A DNA stretch of 64,000 nt from Duganella sp. Root1480D1 (GCF_001427305.1 NZ_LMFZ01000001.1:311261-375260); one strand, 5' to 3'. Counted from the first letter of the stretch, positions 52,836-61,982 are shown. A program made the numbers and translations. Notes: a model not told the origin generated them from the sequence alone.

Positions 52836-53399
52836 TTACTTTCCTTCCTCAGTCAAGACGCGGGCCTTAAGCATACGGCCAATTGCGACCGCTTTGCCAG
52901 CCTCCCATTCTTCCATTGGACTGTACACCTCACCGCCGATCAGCCCGCGCCCTGGCTCGTCAACGGCCATTTGCACCGCGAATCCGTCCGTATAGTGGAT
53001 AGGACATCCTGCAGGCGAATAATGGGTATTCAGAAGAATTGGAGACAATTTTTGAACCAGGTCACGCACTTCATTCGCACTCACTTGCACTTGCAGGGAA
53101 ACCGGCTTTCCATCTTTGAGCCGGGTCAGGAAAAGCGTGCCGTCCCCATGCTGCCCTTCGCGCATCAGGGAAATCATGTATCCAGAATCGTACCCTGGCT
53201 CCCGCCGTCCCATTTCAACAAACACCAAGGCCATTTCCGCATCGGGCGTGGCGGACCATTGCGCCTGCAGGATATCGCCGGATCCAGGAAAGTACGACCC
53301 GATTTCGATGGTGGGTTCGAAGTGACTCGTTGGACAGGATGCTGTTGCATTCAATGAAACGAGCCAAACGGCGCTGGCAGCAATAAGCTTGCGTATCAT
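52836..53399 (-). CDS. Secreted protein of unknown function
   Basis: This 187-aa protein starts at ATG 53399, overlapping the previous stop by 4 bp (ATGA), and has a signal peptide (MIRKLIAASAVWLVSLNATA, 1-20). The mature part starts SCPTSHFEPTIEIGSYFPG and has a second Cys in SPAGCPIHYTDG, suggesting one disulfide. Beta strands alternate (AEMALVFVEMGRREPGYDSG). No family recognised; 8 bp before the MreB-like gene. Confidence 0.6.
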   Translation of the reverse strand: MIRKLIAASAVWLVSLNATASCPTSHFEPTIEIGSYFPGSGDILQAQWSATPDAEMALVFVEMGRREPGYDSGYMISLMREGQHGDGTLFLTRLKDGKPVSLQVQVSANEVRDLVQKLSPILLNTHYSPAGCPIHYTDGFAVQMAVDEPGRGLIGGEVYSPMEEWEAGKAVAIGRMLKARVLTEEGK

Positions 53400-53866
53400 C
53401 GCTCGCCCCATTTGTCGGCATAATATTCTTCAAGACGGTATGTCAGGCTTCTGACAGGAATCCCCCACAGCGCGCTGAATCGAAAGCTGCCGTAACTCCG
53501 AAATGATGGACCACCCGCCTGACTGACGGCGCCCGTTTTTGCGTTGATCCGAATTGGCGAGTCCATCGGCCTTCCCGCGTAGCCGAACGAGACAGGCATG
53601 ACCCATTCCCCGTCAACCAGCTTCCCGTGATCCGGCCCGCCACACGCTCCAACATATCCAAGGAAATACGCCCACGCGATGCCGTCGGCCTCACGCTCGC
53701 TGATGCCGTCGCTCACATTGACGTCAGCGAGGAGCTCCTCCAAATGATGGCGTGACGTTGAGGCGTCGACTGTGGCCAAAGCAAACAATAGGCAAGGCAC
53801 TGCCAATAGAGTGGCAGCAAAAAACTTCGTTGGCGTCTTAAGCCTTTGCACGGGCAAATCAGTCAT
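53396..53866 (-). CDS. Membrane-anchored or secreted protein of unknown function
   Basis: This 156-aa protein starts at ATG 53866 (MTDLPVQRL) and has a hydrophobic segment (about 14-33, FFAATLLAVPCLLFALATVD) preceded by Lys/Arg, a signal peptide or anchor. The mature part has a single strong motif GISEREADGIAWAYFLGYVGAC and a C-terminal YRLEEYYADKWGER. It overlaps the 93-aa gene by 8 bp upstream and the next gene by 4 bp. Function unknown. Confidence 0.55.
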   Translation of the reverse strand: MTDLPVQRLKTPTKFFAATLLAVPCLLFALATVDASTSRHHLEELLADVNVSDGISEREADGIAWAYFLGYVGACGGPDHGKLVDGEWVMPVSFGYAGRPMDSPIRINAKTGAVSQAGGPSFRSYGSFRFSALWGIPVRSLTYRLEEYYADKWGER

Positions 53867-54140
53867 CCAGATCGCCAGGCGAAAGGTCTTCGCCAAGCAA
53901 TTCGAGCCCGCCGATCACGCCTTCGTGACGAGCGGAATCGCGCAGCTTGTTCGCGGAAAAAAGGCAGGCCACAAAGGCTATGGCGCCCAAGGAATAGCAA
54001 CATACCGCCTCCTCACCACGTGGGTGCCGAAGCATGTGTTCGAAAAGAGCCCCCGCCAAGATCACCGCGAAGCATGTGAAAATAAACTTCCACCTCCGCT
54101 CGAACCTCTCCAGTTCATCCGCATTGGAAAACTCTGTCAT
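53859..54140 (-). CDS. Small two-helix membrane protein
   Basis: This 93-aa protein has two hydrophobic helices (about 17-36, FIFTCFAVILAGALFEHML, and 46-63, VCCYSLGAIAFVACLFSA), an acidic C-terminus ending SPGDLDD, and ATG 54140 with GGAGG 7 nt upstream. It lies 22 bp after the TPR-like gene and overlaps the next gene by 8 bp, so likely part of the same transcript. Function unknown. Confidence 0.6.
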   Translation of the reverse strand: MTEFSNADELERFERRWKFIFTCFAVILAGALFEHMLRHPRGEEAVCCYSLGAIAFVACLFSANKLRDSARHEGVIGGLELLGEDLSPGDLDD

Positions 54141-54162
54141 TGGCTATCCTCCGTAAGGTTCC

Positions 54163-56445
54163 TTACAATTCATAGCGTTCCATCAGCGCCTCATGGTAGC
54201 TGACGTTCGAACCTGCGTCCTCGGCCAGGCCCGTCCAACACATCGGATGATCAAAGCCGGCGGTCAGTTCGCGCAGCGTTTCGTCGATCGCTGCGGCGGC
54301 GGTATCGACCGGAGCCGCAACGAGGAAGTAGACGCCCGGGTGCTGGATTTCCGTTTGCGTATCGAAGACCTGATAGTCCTTTTCACTATGGACGACCCAC
54401 TTCCAGCCGCGCGCCGCAAGCTCCCCGGTGAGGGTATTCAATACCCCCTCCCCAGGATGGATGCCATCGACCAGGTAGCTCGTGCCAAACCTGCTTTGCT
54501 CAAGGACCTTGACCACCTTGTACAGTTGCACGAACTGGCTCGCCTCCGCCTCATCTCCCGGCACGTCCTCTAACGGCTGCGGATGGAATACGACCAACTG
54601 GCCGATCGTCTGGCGCCGCCGCGAACCCGACAGCGAAACAATGCGCGCCGTTACTGGCCCGGTGCGATGAGCATAACGCTCGTTCACTTCGCCGTCGTCT
54701 TCATATTGCACTCGCACGACGCCCCACTTTTCCTCGATTGGACCTTCGCCTGCTTCGAACTCCATTCCCAGTGCCGCGCCCAACGCACGAACGCGGTCCC
54801 AGCGACCTAATGCGCTCGCCGCAACGATGGCCTCCCAATGGCCGTTGCCGGGCGCGATCCCTTCCGCGATCAATTGATCGAGCAACGTAAGCACTTGTTC
54901 ATAGTCACCCTCGCGCATGGCGGCAAACGACCACAAGGAGCGCGCCTCCACGTTGTCCGGCTCCAGTTCCAGAAGCGGTTTGGCGTGCCTCCCAACTTCG
55001 TTCCAGCGCTCGGTCAAGAGCGCAAACCGGGCCAGGCACAGATAAGCCCTGATTGGATCAGAAACACGAATCACACCTGCCAAGGCTTGAATACCAGCTT
55101 CATCGCGCGCCTCGCCCAGTACCGATTCCAGCTCTTCGACCACCGCATCGGCAGGCACATTGGCACGCAGGAAGCTCCACAGGTGAGCGCGGGCCGCATC
55201 TGTCCCGCCGCAGGCACGCATGGCACGCGACGCGAGCACTGCCAGGCCTGCATCCGATGGCAGGCTGGCGACGCCAGCCAACAGCAACTCAAGGTCCTGC
55301 TCGGCGTCGCGATCCTCTCCCTGCTGGATGTACTCCGCCAACTCCCCCGCCGGCACCGGCAATTCGCGCACCGGCGGCAGCGCCGCCACCATTGCCTCCA
55401 GTTCCGCAAAGGCCTCCGGAGCGCCCAATGGCTGCTTCAACTTTGCCAGATGGGGACGTGCCAGTTCAAGCATTTGTATCGCAGACCAGCGTGCCCCACG
55501 AGCGACCGCCAAGCGCACATGAGGCACCAGCGCATCCAGGGTAAGACGATGCGAGCCGGAGTCGCTGTAGCGGCGCACTGCTGCCGCGGTACGGCGGCCA
55601 ACCTGGTAGTCATTGCGCCCAGGTGCCGACTGCAGCAGCACTTCGAGGCCAGCCGACAAGTCCAGGCATTCTCCAAACTCCCGCCCTTTCTCTTCCGGCG
55701 GCATCATCGCCCATGCTTCCTCCGAGCGGCCGAGAAGCGCAAGCAACCGGAAGCGCATGCAGGAGCGTGCGTAATGCTTGGGCGGGTTATCGCTGTCAAA
55801 GCCCTGCTCTTCGATGTAGTCCAGCGTTGCGAGCGATGTTTCGAACCGGCCCGCCGCAAATTGTGCTTGCGCCAGCGGCTCGAACCAGTCGACGCTTTGG
55901 TCTGCCCCGGTCTCCTGCAGCAAAGGTAACTGCTGGTCTGCGAATGCCAAGGCTTCCTCAGGCTTGGCAGCGTCCACCAGCGCGTTCATCATTTCGCTGC
56001 TGATGCAACGGAAGCACCCCCAGCTACTATCAATGCGGGCAAGCGTTTCCTTGCACACCGAGATGCGTTCGTTCGCATAGCCTGCACCGTCCACATTCGC
56101 ATAGCAGCAAGCGATGTCCTGCGTGGTACAGACGCTTTGCGGACAGTTGATGGTTTCCGGCCGGTGGGCGAACTCGAACAGCGATACCGTGTCTTTCAGC
56201 GCCGCCTCGCCTTCCCGTCGCGTGCAGACGCGAGGATTGATCGTCCAGTGGCGGAAATACACTTCCAGCCATGGCAGGCGTGCCGCCCTTGCCGCGGCCA
56301 GCGCTTCCGGTAGCGCTGCTTGCGCAAGTTCCAGCCGCCCGCGGCTTGCGTTGGTCGGGATCTCGTTAATCAGCTCCGCCAGGCGGTAGTTGCCGGCCTC
56401 CTCAAGGTCGCGGTGCGTGTCGAAGACCCACTTCCAGATGTCCAT
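54163..56445 (-). CDS. Large TPR-type helical-repeat protein paired with HSP90-like ATPase
   Basis: This 760-aa soluble protein has dispersed helical repeats of TPR type (for example LPEALAAARAARLPWLEVYFRHW, KPEEALAFADQQLPLLQETG and EARSLWSFAAMREGDYEQVLTLLDQL) over residues 1 to about 550. Residues about 570-760 form a separate domain (GEGPIEEKWGVVRVQYEDDG, GTSYLVDGIHPGEGVLNTLTG, VYFLVAAPVDTAAAAI). A Cys-rich patch CTTQDIACCYANVDG with GCFRC lies at about 105-145. ATG 56445 has AAGGA 5 nt upstream and lies 11 bp after the HSP90-like stop, so they are cotranscribed. TPR proteins are the classic partners of HSP90 in eukaryotes. Confidence 0.7.
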   Translation of the reverse strand: MDIWKWVFDTHRDLEEAGNYRLAELINEIPTNASRGRLELAQAALPEALAAARAARLPWLEVYFRHWTINPRVCTRREGEAALKDTVSLFEFAHRPETINCPQSVCTTQDIACCYANVDGAGYANERISVCKETLARIDSSWGCFRCISSEMMNALVDAAKPEEALAFADQQLPLLQETGADQSVDWFEPLAQAQFAAGRFETSLATLDYIEEQGFDSDNPPKHYARSCMRFRLLALLGRSEEAWAMMPPEEKGREFGECLDLSAGLEVLLQSAPGRNDYQVGRRTAAAVRRYSDSGSHRLTLDALVPHVRLAVARGARWSAIQMLELARPHLAKLKQPLGAPEAFAELEAMVAALPPVRELPVPAGELAEYIQQGEDRDAEQDLELLLAGVASLPSDAGLAVLASRAMRACGGTDAARAHLWSFLRANVPADAVVEELESVLGEARDEAGIQALAGVIRVSDPIRAYLCLARFALLTERWNEVGRHAKPLLELEPDNVEARSLWSFAAMREGDYEQVLTLLDQLIAEGIAPGNGHWEAIVAASALGRWDRVRALGAALGMEFEAGEGPIEEKWGVVRVQYEDDGEVNERYAHRTGPVTARIVSLSGSRRRQTIGQLVVFHPQPLEDVPGDEAEASQFVQLYKVVKVLEQSRFGTSYLVDGIHPGEGVLNTLTGELAARGWKWVVHSEKDYQVFDTQTEIQHPGVYFLVAAPVDTAAAAIDETLRELTAGFDHPMCWTGLAEDAGSNVSYHEALMERYEL

Positions 56446-56456
56446 TTGATTCCTTG

Positions 56457-58286
56457 TTAATCAGGTGTTGCGGCGGACCGGGTCAGTACCTGCACAAGCT
56501 GGCTGAGGTCGCGCAAGGCGCCGGTCAACCCTTCTGCAGCAGGCAGCTTGCTGGTATCGCCAGCCATCATGACGATCTTCATTGAGCGCAGCAGCGTCAA
56601 CGCATGCAGGCAGCCGGCCGTCTCGCCTTGCTCTCGGTAGGCATCCAGCAGGCTGGCGATGGCAGGATTTTCGAGGTTGATGTAAAGCCGTGCCTTGATC
56701 TCGCCATTGATATTGCTTGTGAACTGGCGCACCAGCTGCAACGCCGAATGGGCGATGCGCTGGTCCGATTCATCCGATTCCAGTCTTTCCTTCAATTCCG
56801 CATCCCGATCGGGGACGACTACCAACGGCAGGTGCGCCGGCATGAAACGCGCGGGAACCAGCAGTTCGCCATTGCCCAAATGCTGTTTCAGCCATTCGCT
56901 GTGCATTTCCGAGAGCTCGGCTTCCGCAAACAGCTGCCGATTTCCTTTTTCGGTACCGATTTCAATCAGCTTGCCGCCGCGCTGCTGTGCCCAGCGGCGC
57001 AGGAAGCTGTGCACGGCATAGCGCTCTCCTTTCACCACCGGAATATGCATGGCCCGGCACACCATGTCTTCGAAGCCGCCACTATCGCCCAGGCTGACGT
57101 GGATTGGGCCATGTCCCTGCAGCTCCGACAAGGACAGGTCGCCGCGTGAAGTTGGAATGCGCACGGCGTCCAGCAACAAGTCGAACAGGTCATCGTTGCA
57201 AAGTGCCGCCGCCATCAGCGCCTCATTGTGGCGGTTCAGGATCCGGCGCCATGCTGCCGGCTGGCTGGCCGCGATTTCCGCCAGTCCCTTTACCAGCGAA
57301 TCGAGCAGGTCAGCCTGCGCGCATCCGTAATGGGCATCGCGCTGCAGGTCTTCGCGGCTGGCCGTTGGCGTCAGGTCCTGCGACTCGATGACACCGCCAA
57401 CGAAACCGGCCCAGCGCGGCAACAGGTCGCGCGCGTCATCGTCGAGCAGCATGCCACGCACGAACACCTTCAGGTTGCGGTTGTCGCTGCTGCTGTACGT
57501 TGCACCGTCCTGTATCCAGAGGATGCCACGCACATCGCTGGTGGAGGTCTTCACTGGAATTGTGCAAATGGGCTCGAATTGCTGCTCGAAGCGGGCGGCA
57601 AACGCCAGGCTGCGCTTGCGCTGCTGCAGCGGATGCTCCACTACATTGCCCTCCGCCTGGCGCCACGGCGGGGTGATTTCGTTGATGCGGACTTCACCGC
57701 AATACACCGGTTCCGGCAGCAAGGCGCAATAGTGCCCCAGCAGACGCTCCAGGCTCGATGCACTGGCCAGGTAGCGATGTGCTGGACGCAGCTTCAGTTC
57801 TATGCAGGTGCCGATCACGCCGTCGTTGGGCACCGGCTCCACCGTATAAGACTCGCCATTGCTGGATTGGTAGCGCCAGGTGCGGGCTGGCTCCTGATAA
57901 GAAGTCGTAATGACTGTCACTTGCTCCGCAACGACGAAGGCCGACAGGAAGCCAAGGCCGAACATGCCGATCAAGGCGTCGCTCTGCGTGCGCAGGGTAC
58001 GCGTGTAACCCGCGCCAACGGTTGCAAGAAACGCGTGGATTTCATGCTCCGACAGGCCGGAGCCATTGTCCGTAATCCGCAGCACCCCATTGAGCTTGTC
58101 GCCATCGAGCTGCAGCTTTCCGGTTTCCTGCCAATCCGGGCATTCGATGCGGCGGCGCGTGATGGAGTCGTGGGCATTCTGGATAAGTTCGCGCACCGCA
58201 ACCAGCGGCGTCGAATAGAGATGCTTGCCGAGGACGGACAGCAGCCCGCCAAGGTCCACGTTTGTTGCGTGTTGTTCTTTGATCAT
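56457..58286 (-). CDS. HSP90-family (HtpG-like) GHKL ATPase
   Basis: This 609-aa protein has the N-terminal GHKL ATP-binding domain with VAVRELIQNAHDSI (catalytic Glu33, Asn37), DNGSGLS (Asp73-Gly77) and GMFGLGF (107-113). The middle domain contains NLKVFVRGMLLDDDARDLLP, then the region SREDLQRD holding the Arg equivalent to the gamma-phosphate sensor in HtpG. The C-terminal domain (about 500-600) has LYINLENPAIASLLDA. Length is close to HtpG (about 624), so it is a full HSP90-like protein, but sequence similarity to HtpG is low outside the motifs. Start ATG 58286 has no strong ribosome site. First gene of the HSP90-TPR operon. Confidence 0.8.
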   Translation of the reverse strand: MIKEQHATNVDLGGLLSVLGKHLYSTPLVAVRELIQNAHDSITRRRIECPDWQETGKLQLDGDKLNGVLRITDNGSGLSEHEIHAFLATVGAGYTRTLRTQSDALIGMFGLGFLSAFVVAEQVTVITTSYQEPARTWRYQSSNGESYTVEPVPNDGVIGTCIELKLRPAHRYLASASSLERLLGHYCALLPEPVYCGEVRINEITPPWRQAEGNVVEHPLQQRKRSLAFAARFEQQFEPICTIPVKTSTSDVRGILWIQDGATYSSSDNRNLKVFVRGMLLDDDARDLLPRWAGFVGGVIESQDLTPTASREDLQRDAHYGCAQADLLDSLVKGLAEIAASQPAAWRRILNRHNEALMAAALCNDDLFDLLLDAVRIPTSRGDLSLSELQGHGPIHVSLGDSGGFEDMVCRAMHIPVVKGERYAVHSFLRRWAQQRGGKLIEIGTEKGNRQLFAEAELSEMHSEWLKQHLGNGELLVPARFMPAHLPLVVVPDRDAELKERLESDESDQRIAHSALQLVRQFTSNINGEIKARLYINLENPAIASLLDAYREQGETAGCLHALTLLRSMKIVMMAGDTSKLPAAEGLTGALRDLSQLVQVLTRSAATPD

Positions 58287-58436
58287 AGAAGAAAAAAAGG
58301 GCCGCCTATGCCAGCCCTTACATCGTTGAAACGTTGGCGCCTTGCGTGGGCCAGACCGTGGACATCATAGCTTGCGCGATGCAAGTAAAAACTCTCCAAA
58401 TATCACCGACGGCGATTGAGCCGATGGATCGTTCTT

Positions 58437-58729
58437 TCACGAGGGACAAGGGCATTCGGCAAGCGTCATTTTTTTAAGTTCATCCCGTGTTGCCGAGAGG
58501 CCGCAGGCCGCGAAAACCTCCGGGAGGTGCACGTCGTATTCCCAGATCAAGTCACTCTGATGCAGAAGGCACTTCCTGCTCAAGGTCATCGAATTCGGTC
58601 ATGTCAAGAAACTTGACTCCAACCTGAAGCGCCGCCTTGCCAAATATCCTCGAGCAGGGCAAGCAACTCCGATGCCTGGACCGATGAAACATCACGCGCG
58701 ACAATCCTGTCGAAGGCCTGGCGCCGGCG
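58437..58729 (-). pseudogene. Possible broken gene upstream of the HSP90-like gene
   Basis: The 495-bp gap 58287-58781 has no full gene. On the minus strand, three coding-like pieces follow each other in different frames: FDRIVARDVSSVQASELLALL ending at about 58615, then FLDMTEFDDLEQEVPS ending at about 58560, then IWEYDVHLPEVFAACGLSAT and DELKKMTLAECPCPS ending at TGA 58437. The last piece also has its own ATG (58589, 50 aa). Frame changes between consecutive pieces suggest two frameshifts in one old gene, or a set of very small ORFs. No family recognised. Confidence 0.4.
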
Positions 58730-58781
58730 TTAAGCAGGCAGGTACATCTGGGCCGCGTGAGGTCGAATTCATGTTTTCACT

Positions 58782-59201
58782 TTACGCCTGCGCAGCATAG
58801 GCCAGCGCAAGCGCACCAAATGAAAGAACAACGCCCCCGAATGCCGAAGCCACATTGGTCTTTGCGCTCGGATTCACCCGCCGCAAAATGAGCGTGACAT
58901 AGACCGAGATTAATCCATGAACGCTCACGACCGAGAAGATCGCCCAAATGGGCCACCGCTCGCCAAGGTAAAGCGGAAATACAAACCAGATCACGGCCAC
59001 GCCGAAAGCAAGCATGCCCGCGCCCACCATTTTGAGCATTCCAAGGATCACTGCCTGGTATCGTGCCGGGATCTCAGTCCATGTGAGGCCTGTGAGTTCG
59101 GCGTGATACGACATGTACTCCTGCGCAAACAGGTAACGCAGTCCAAAGGCAATGGAACCGGATGCGATCAGGACGAGTATGAATGACGCAGAAATAAGCA
59201 T
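58782..59201 (-). CDS. Integral membrane protein of unknown function
   Basis: This 139-aa protein has four predicted helices: about 3-25 (SASFILVLIASGSIAFGLRYL), 51-74 (GMLKMVGAGMLAFGVAVIWF), 84-106 and 117-138. It begins at ATG 59201. It lies alone between two degenerate stretches, in a locally AT-richer neighbourhood. No family recognised. Confidence 0.6.
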   Translation of the reverse strand: MLISASFILVLIASGSIAFGLRYLFAQEYMSYHAELTGLTWTEIPARYQAVILGMLKMVGAGMLAFGVAVIWFVFPLYLGERWPIWAIFSVVSVHGLISVYVTLILRRVNPSAKTNVASAFGGVVLSFGALALAYAAQA

Positions 59202-59236
59202 GCTTTGAATCGTTTGTTTGTTATTCTTGAAGTGTA

Positions 59237-59538
59237 CTAGCCGACCTTGCGAGCTGGCCGATGCCGGTCAATCGCAGAAGTCTGCCAAAGCTCCCGTCCA
59301 GCATTTCGAGTTAAGGAATCGGTCTCGTAAGCACTACCGTTTTCTTTGACCTCAGCGACCAACTTATCGAGTCGTCGGGCGCATCGGATTTTGATCAAGC
59401 GTCGAGATCGAACCCCGGCAGCCGCTTTAACTCGTGTAGTACCTCTGTACCATAAAGCAAACTTTCTTCAAGTCTGGCATTCCCGTCGGTGGACATCACG
59501 CGCAACGTGCAGGATGACTCACCGGCACCATCCATCAT
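59237..59538 (-). pseudogene. Possible broken or small gene pair
   Basis: The gap 59202-59596 has no full-length gene. On the minus strand ATG 59538 opens a 47-aa ORF (MMDGAGESSCTLRVMSTDGN, then ARLEESLLYGTEVLHELKRL) ending at TGA 59395. A second, overlapping ORF in another frame (53 aa, TTG 59398 to TAG 59237, with DKLVAEVKENGSAYETDSL) follows. The pattern fits a frameshifted remnant, but two short genes cannot be excluded. No family recognised. Confidence 0.3.
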
Positions 59539-59596
59539 TGACGTGGCGACAATTCGATAAATGCCACTAGCTCAATAAGAATTCTCCAATGCGCAA

Positions 59597-60055
59597 TTAT
59601 CCAGCATGACTCGCAAAATAGTAGACTAGCCACCTGTTGCCCGATATTCGACGCAATCTAACGCCCAGTAAGCAAGCCCCCTCAAACTCCAGGTGCACCT
59701 CGTCCATATCCAAGCTTTGTCCACGGATCAACCTGCGCAGCCGGTTTCCATTCGTCTGTGGCGGAAAGCTCCCGACAAATCGACCACTCAAGCAGGTGTG
59801 GCGCTGGGTGAACTTCCGCAGATCTGCGGGGGTCTTGCCGACATAGCCGCTCTTGGTTGTCAGCTCAAATGCACTTTCAAAGTCGCCATTTCGCAATCTG
59901 AATAAGAAGGTCTTTGCCACGGCTACAGGCTCCGGTTGGCCATACTCCGCCTTAGCCCAAATGAAGAAGCCGGTAATGGCTAACGCCAAAGCAAAGCAAC
60001 CGAACAATGCTCGGGCACCAAGTTTCAATTTCACGGCGAATCCAGGCGATGGCAT
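59597..60055 (-). CDS. Single-pass membrane protein of unknown function
   Basis: This 152-aa protein starts at ATG 60055 and has a membrane anchor (about 15-34, ARALFGCFALALAITGFFIW). The remaining part includes AKTFLFRLRNGDFESAFELT and KFTQRHTCLSGRFVGSFPPQ, a pattern of small NTF2-like accessory domains, but no firm family. It is the last of a run of minus-strand orphan genes, 8 bp from the previous one. Confidence 0.55.
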   Translation of the reverse strand: MPSPGFAVKLKLGARALFGCFALALAITGFFIWAKAEYGQPEPVAVAKTFLFRLRNGDFESAFELTTKSGYVGKTPADLRKFTQRHTCLSGRFVGSFPPQTNGNRLRRLIRGQSLDMDEVHLEFEGACLLGVRLRRISGNRWLVYYFASHAG

Positions 60056-60063
60056 TCGCGCCT

Positions 60064-60780
60064 TTATACGTATAGCGCCTTGGTACCAGCAGGCGCGAGT
60101 GCGGCCCGTTCTGCGAAGCCCTCGAAGAAGTATGCGATGTTGTCCCCCGGGTCTCCGGCCAGGCGGCCATTTACCTTGCCCCAAGTGACGATGGCCACAT
60201 GTTTGTCGGGCTCGCCGACCACCAGGACGGGCGCATCTTGATCGTCGTGCCAAAGGTACTGGCCACCAAACTTCTTGTATGCGACTTCGAGGATGTAGCA
60301 ACCGACTTGCTGGACAAGCCCACGAATCTGTTCGTCAGGCATTTCGGAGAAGTGCTGGGATGCTTCGGCAAGGATTTCTTCCACAACGTCCAGGCTCTCG
60401 GGCGAATAGTCCAAAGCCCCTCCGGCGCGTTCTTGCAGATTATCGAGGGCCAGGTCGGCCATTCGCTGCACCTCACTCTGGAGGTCGTTCGCTGTTGCTG
60501 CTTGCACTGAAAAAATCGCGCTCTCCAATGCACCGTGCAGGTGGCGGACTATTTTGAACTGAGAGTCCGAAACCTTAAACGCAACAAGGAATTCTTCCAA
60601 TTGTTCGGCCAGGGAAGTGGCCCAGTCGAGCGCCTCCTTCTCAATATCCGCGCCAGGTGCCTTTCCTTCGAGTCCGCGAATCTCACGACGCTCGGGAAAA
60701 CAGGCGACAGGAATGAAATCGTCAAATCCGTTGTCACGGATGATGTTTTGGGTGATCCCAGCAAATGCTTCAATGTCCAT
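60064..60780 (-). CDS. Protein of unknown function with conserved C-terminal domain
   Basis: This 238-aa cytoplasmic protein has an acidic N-terminal helical half (ALDWATSLAEQLEEFLVAFK) and a C-terminal domain with YILEVAYKKFGGQYLWHDDQ, VVGEPDKHVAIVTWGKVNGR and NIAYFFEGFAERA. I recall similar C-terminal domains in proteobacterial orphan genes, sometimes near toxin-immunity loci, but cannot name the family. ATG 60780 starts 12 bp after the 234-aa gene. Confidence 0.6.
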   Translation of the reverse strand: MDIEAFAGITQNIIRDNGFDDFIPVACFPERREIRGLEGKAPGADIEKEALDWATSLAEQLEEFLVAFKVSDSQFKIVRHLHGALESAIFSVQAATANDLQSEVQRMADLALDNLQERAGGALDYSPESLDVVEEILAEASQHFSEMPDEQIRGLVQQVGCYILEVAYKKFGGQYLWHDDQDAPVLVVGEPDKHVAIVTWGKVNGRLAGDPGDNIAYFFEGFAERAALAPAGTKALYV

Positions 60781-60792
60781 AAGAACCTCGTA

Positions 60793-61497
60793 TTACCTTC
60801 CAATGTTGCCAGGTTCCGGCGTACCCTGCCCTGCGGACTGGAGATGACTGTCAACTCGCTGCTCCGCGCCACTCCATCCTTCCTGGTCCGGCAGCCTAAG
60901 TATCTCGCCATGGCGGTTTTTTATCTCCAGCCACGACGAATCTTCTGCGCTCAGAATACGAACAAACCCCTGCAGTGTCGAGTAGCGCTCCGGACGCCAT
61001 TTCGCGACGTTCAGGCCAGACTTCCCGCCCTTCATCCGATACTCGAACCAGGGTTGTGGCGAGCGGCGCATATCGAAAATGTTGGTCCAGCTACGAAACG
61101 CGTCGAGTGGCGGCAAGGTATTGTCAGGGCGCAGTTCACACCAAAACATGGGAATCGCCTGGACAAAGGCATCGTCGTCTTCAATCCCACGCAGCAACTT
61201 TCGATCTTTCCCTATTACGAAGCCGCAGCATTCGAACGGCCAATGATCAGGAAGTGCACTCGCCCTTCCGACTAATTGCCCGGCATCGATCTGTTGTAAC
61301 GACTTTGCAAAGCCCTCGATCCAGGTATGATCGAGCTCTCCTTCAACGCCAAACATCAATGGCGGCTCACCATCACGCCAGATGGCATTTAGTTTCATGC
61401 GAGGTGTTTCGAGACGAAGCTTCTTCCAGCCGTCTGGCCCAAACTCTTCAGATCCGTCAATTTTGCGCTCAGTTTTGTTCTGCAACTTCAAAATCAT
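60793..61497 (-). CDS. Protein of unknown function
   Basis: This 234-aa cytoplasmic protein starts at ATG 61497, overlapping the previous stop by 4 bp. It is rich in Trp: FGPDGWKKL, AIWRDGEPP, PDHWPFECCG, AFRSWTNIFDMRRSPQPWFE, KWRPERYS. A Cys pair (ECCG) sits mid-protein. No family recognised. Part of a five-gene minus-strand orphan run (62348-59597). Confidence 0.55.
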   Translation of the reverse strand: MILKLQNKTERKIDGSEEFGPDGWKKLRLETPRMKLNAIWRDGEPPLMFGVEGELDHTWIEGFAKSLQQIDAGQLVGRASALPDHWPFECCGFVIGKDRKLLRGIEDDDAFVQAIPMFWCELRPDNTLPPLDAFRSWTNIFDMRRSPQPWFEYRMKGGKSGLNVAKWRPERYSTLQGFVRILSAEDSSWLEIKNRHGEILRLPDQEGWSGAEQRVDSHLQSAGQGTPEPGNIGR

Positions 61498-61982
61498 TTC
61501 CTTTCTCTGGAAAGCGCACGAACTTCGTCGAGACGGCTTTGGAATTCCGGAACATCCAACCTGTAATGCGAAACTGGGACTGCGCACGCGTCGACGCTGC
61601 GGAAGCCCTTCACTTCGTCAGAGGAGACATTCGCGAGAAAGACCAGGTAGTACACGCCAGGCGTCAGTCCAACGTAGCCTGTACCAATTCCAAGCAAGTC
61701 CAAGAGCCTGGGCGTGTAACTCTTATCGCCCTTGAAGTCCTCAACAACCCTGTACCCTGCCGACACCAGCTTCATCGCTTCTTCGCCGGACCGGTCGCCG
61801 GTGTGTTTCGCGATCAACGTTCTTTGCAGCGCTTCTTCCAGCCTTGTCTCAACAACGTAAGCCAGGAAGACCCTTTTTGACTCGCTAAACTGCTTGCCAA
61901 GCGTAAGGTCGCGCGGACATGAATGTGCCGAGCAAAGGCTTGAGACAAGAGACAGGATTAATGTAAGCAGCAGGCGACGCAT
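61494..61982 (-). CDS. Secreted protein, possibly NTR/TIMP-like
   Basis: This 162-aa protein starts at ATG 61982 (AGGAATC upstream) and has a signal peptide (MRRLLLTLILSLVSSLCSA, about 1-19). The mature N-terminus HSCPRDLTLGKQFSESKRVFLAYVVETRL matches the early part of NTR-like domains, where an N-terminal Cys and a VF.A.V strand are common (shown in part: FLAYVVETRL). A second Cys lies in VDACAVPV. The assignment is tentative. Coupled to the next gene by ATGA. Confidence 0.5.
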   Translation of the reverse strand: MRRLLLTLILSLVSSLCSAHSCPRDLTLGKQFSESKRVFLAYVVETRLEEALQRTLIAKHTGDRSGEEAMKLVSAGYRVVEDFKGDKSYTPRLLDLLGIGTGYVGLTPGVYYLVFLANVSSDEVKGFRSVDACAVPVSHYRLDVPEFQSRLDEVRALSRERK

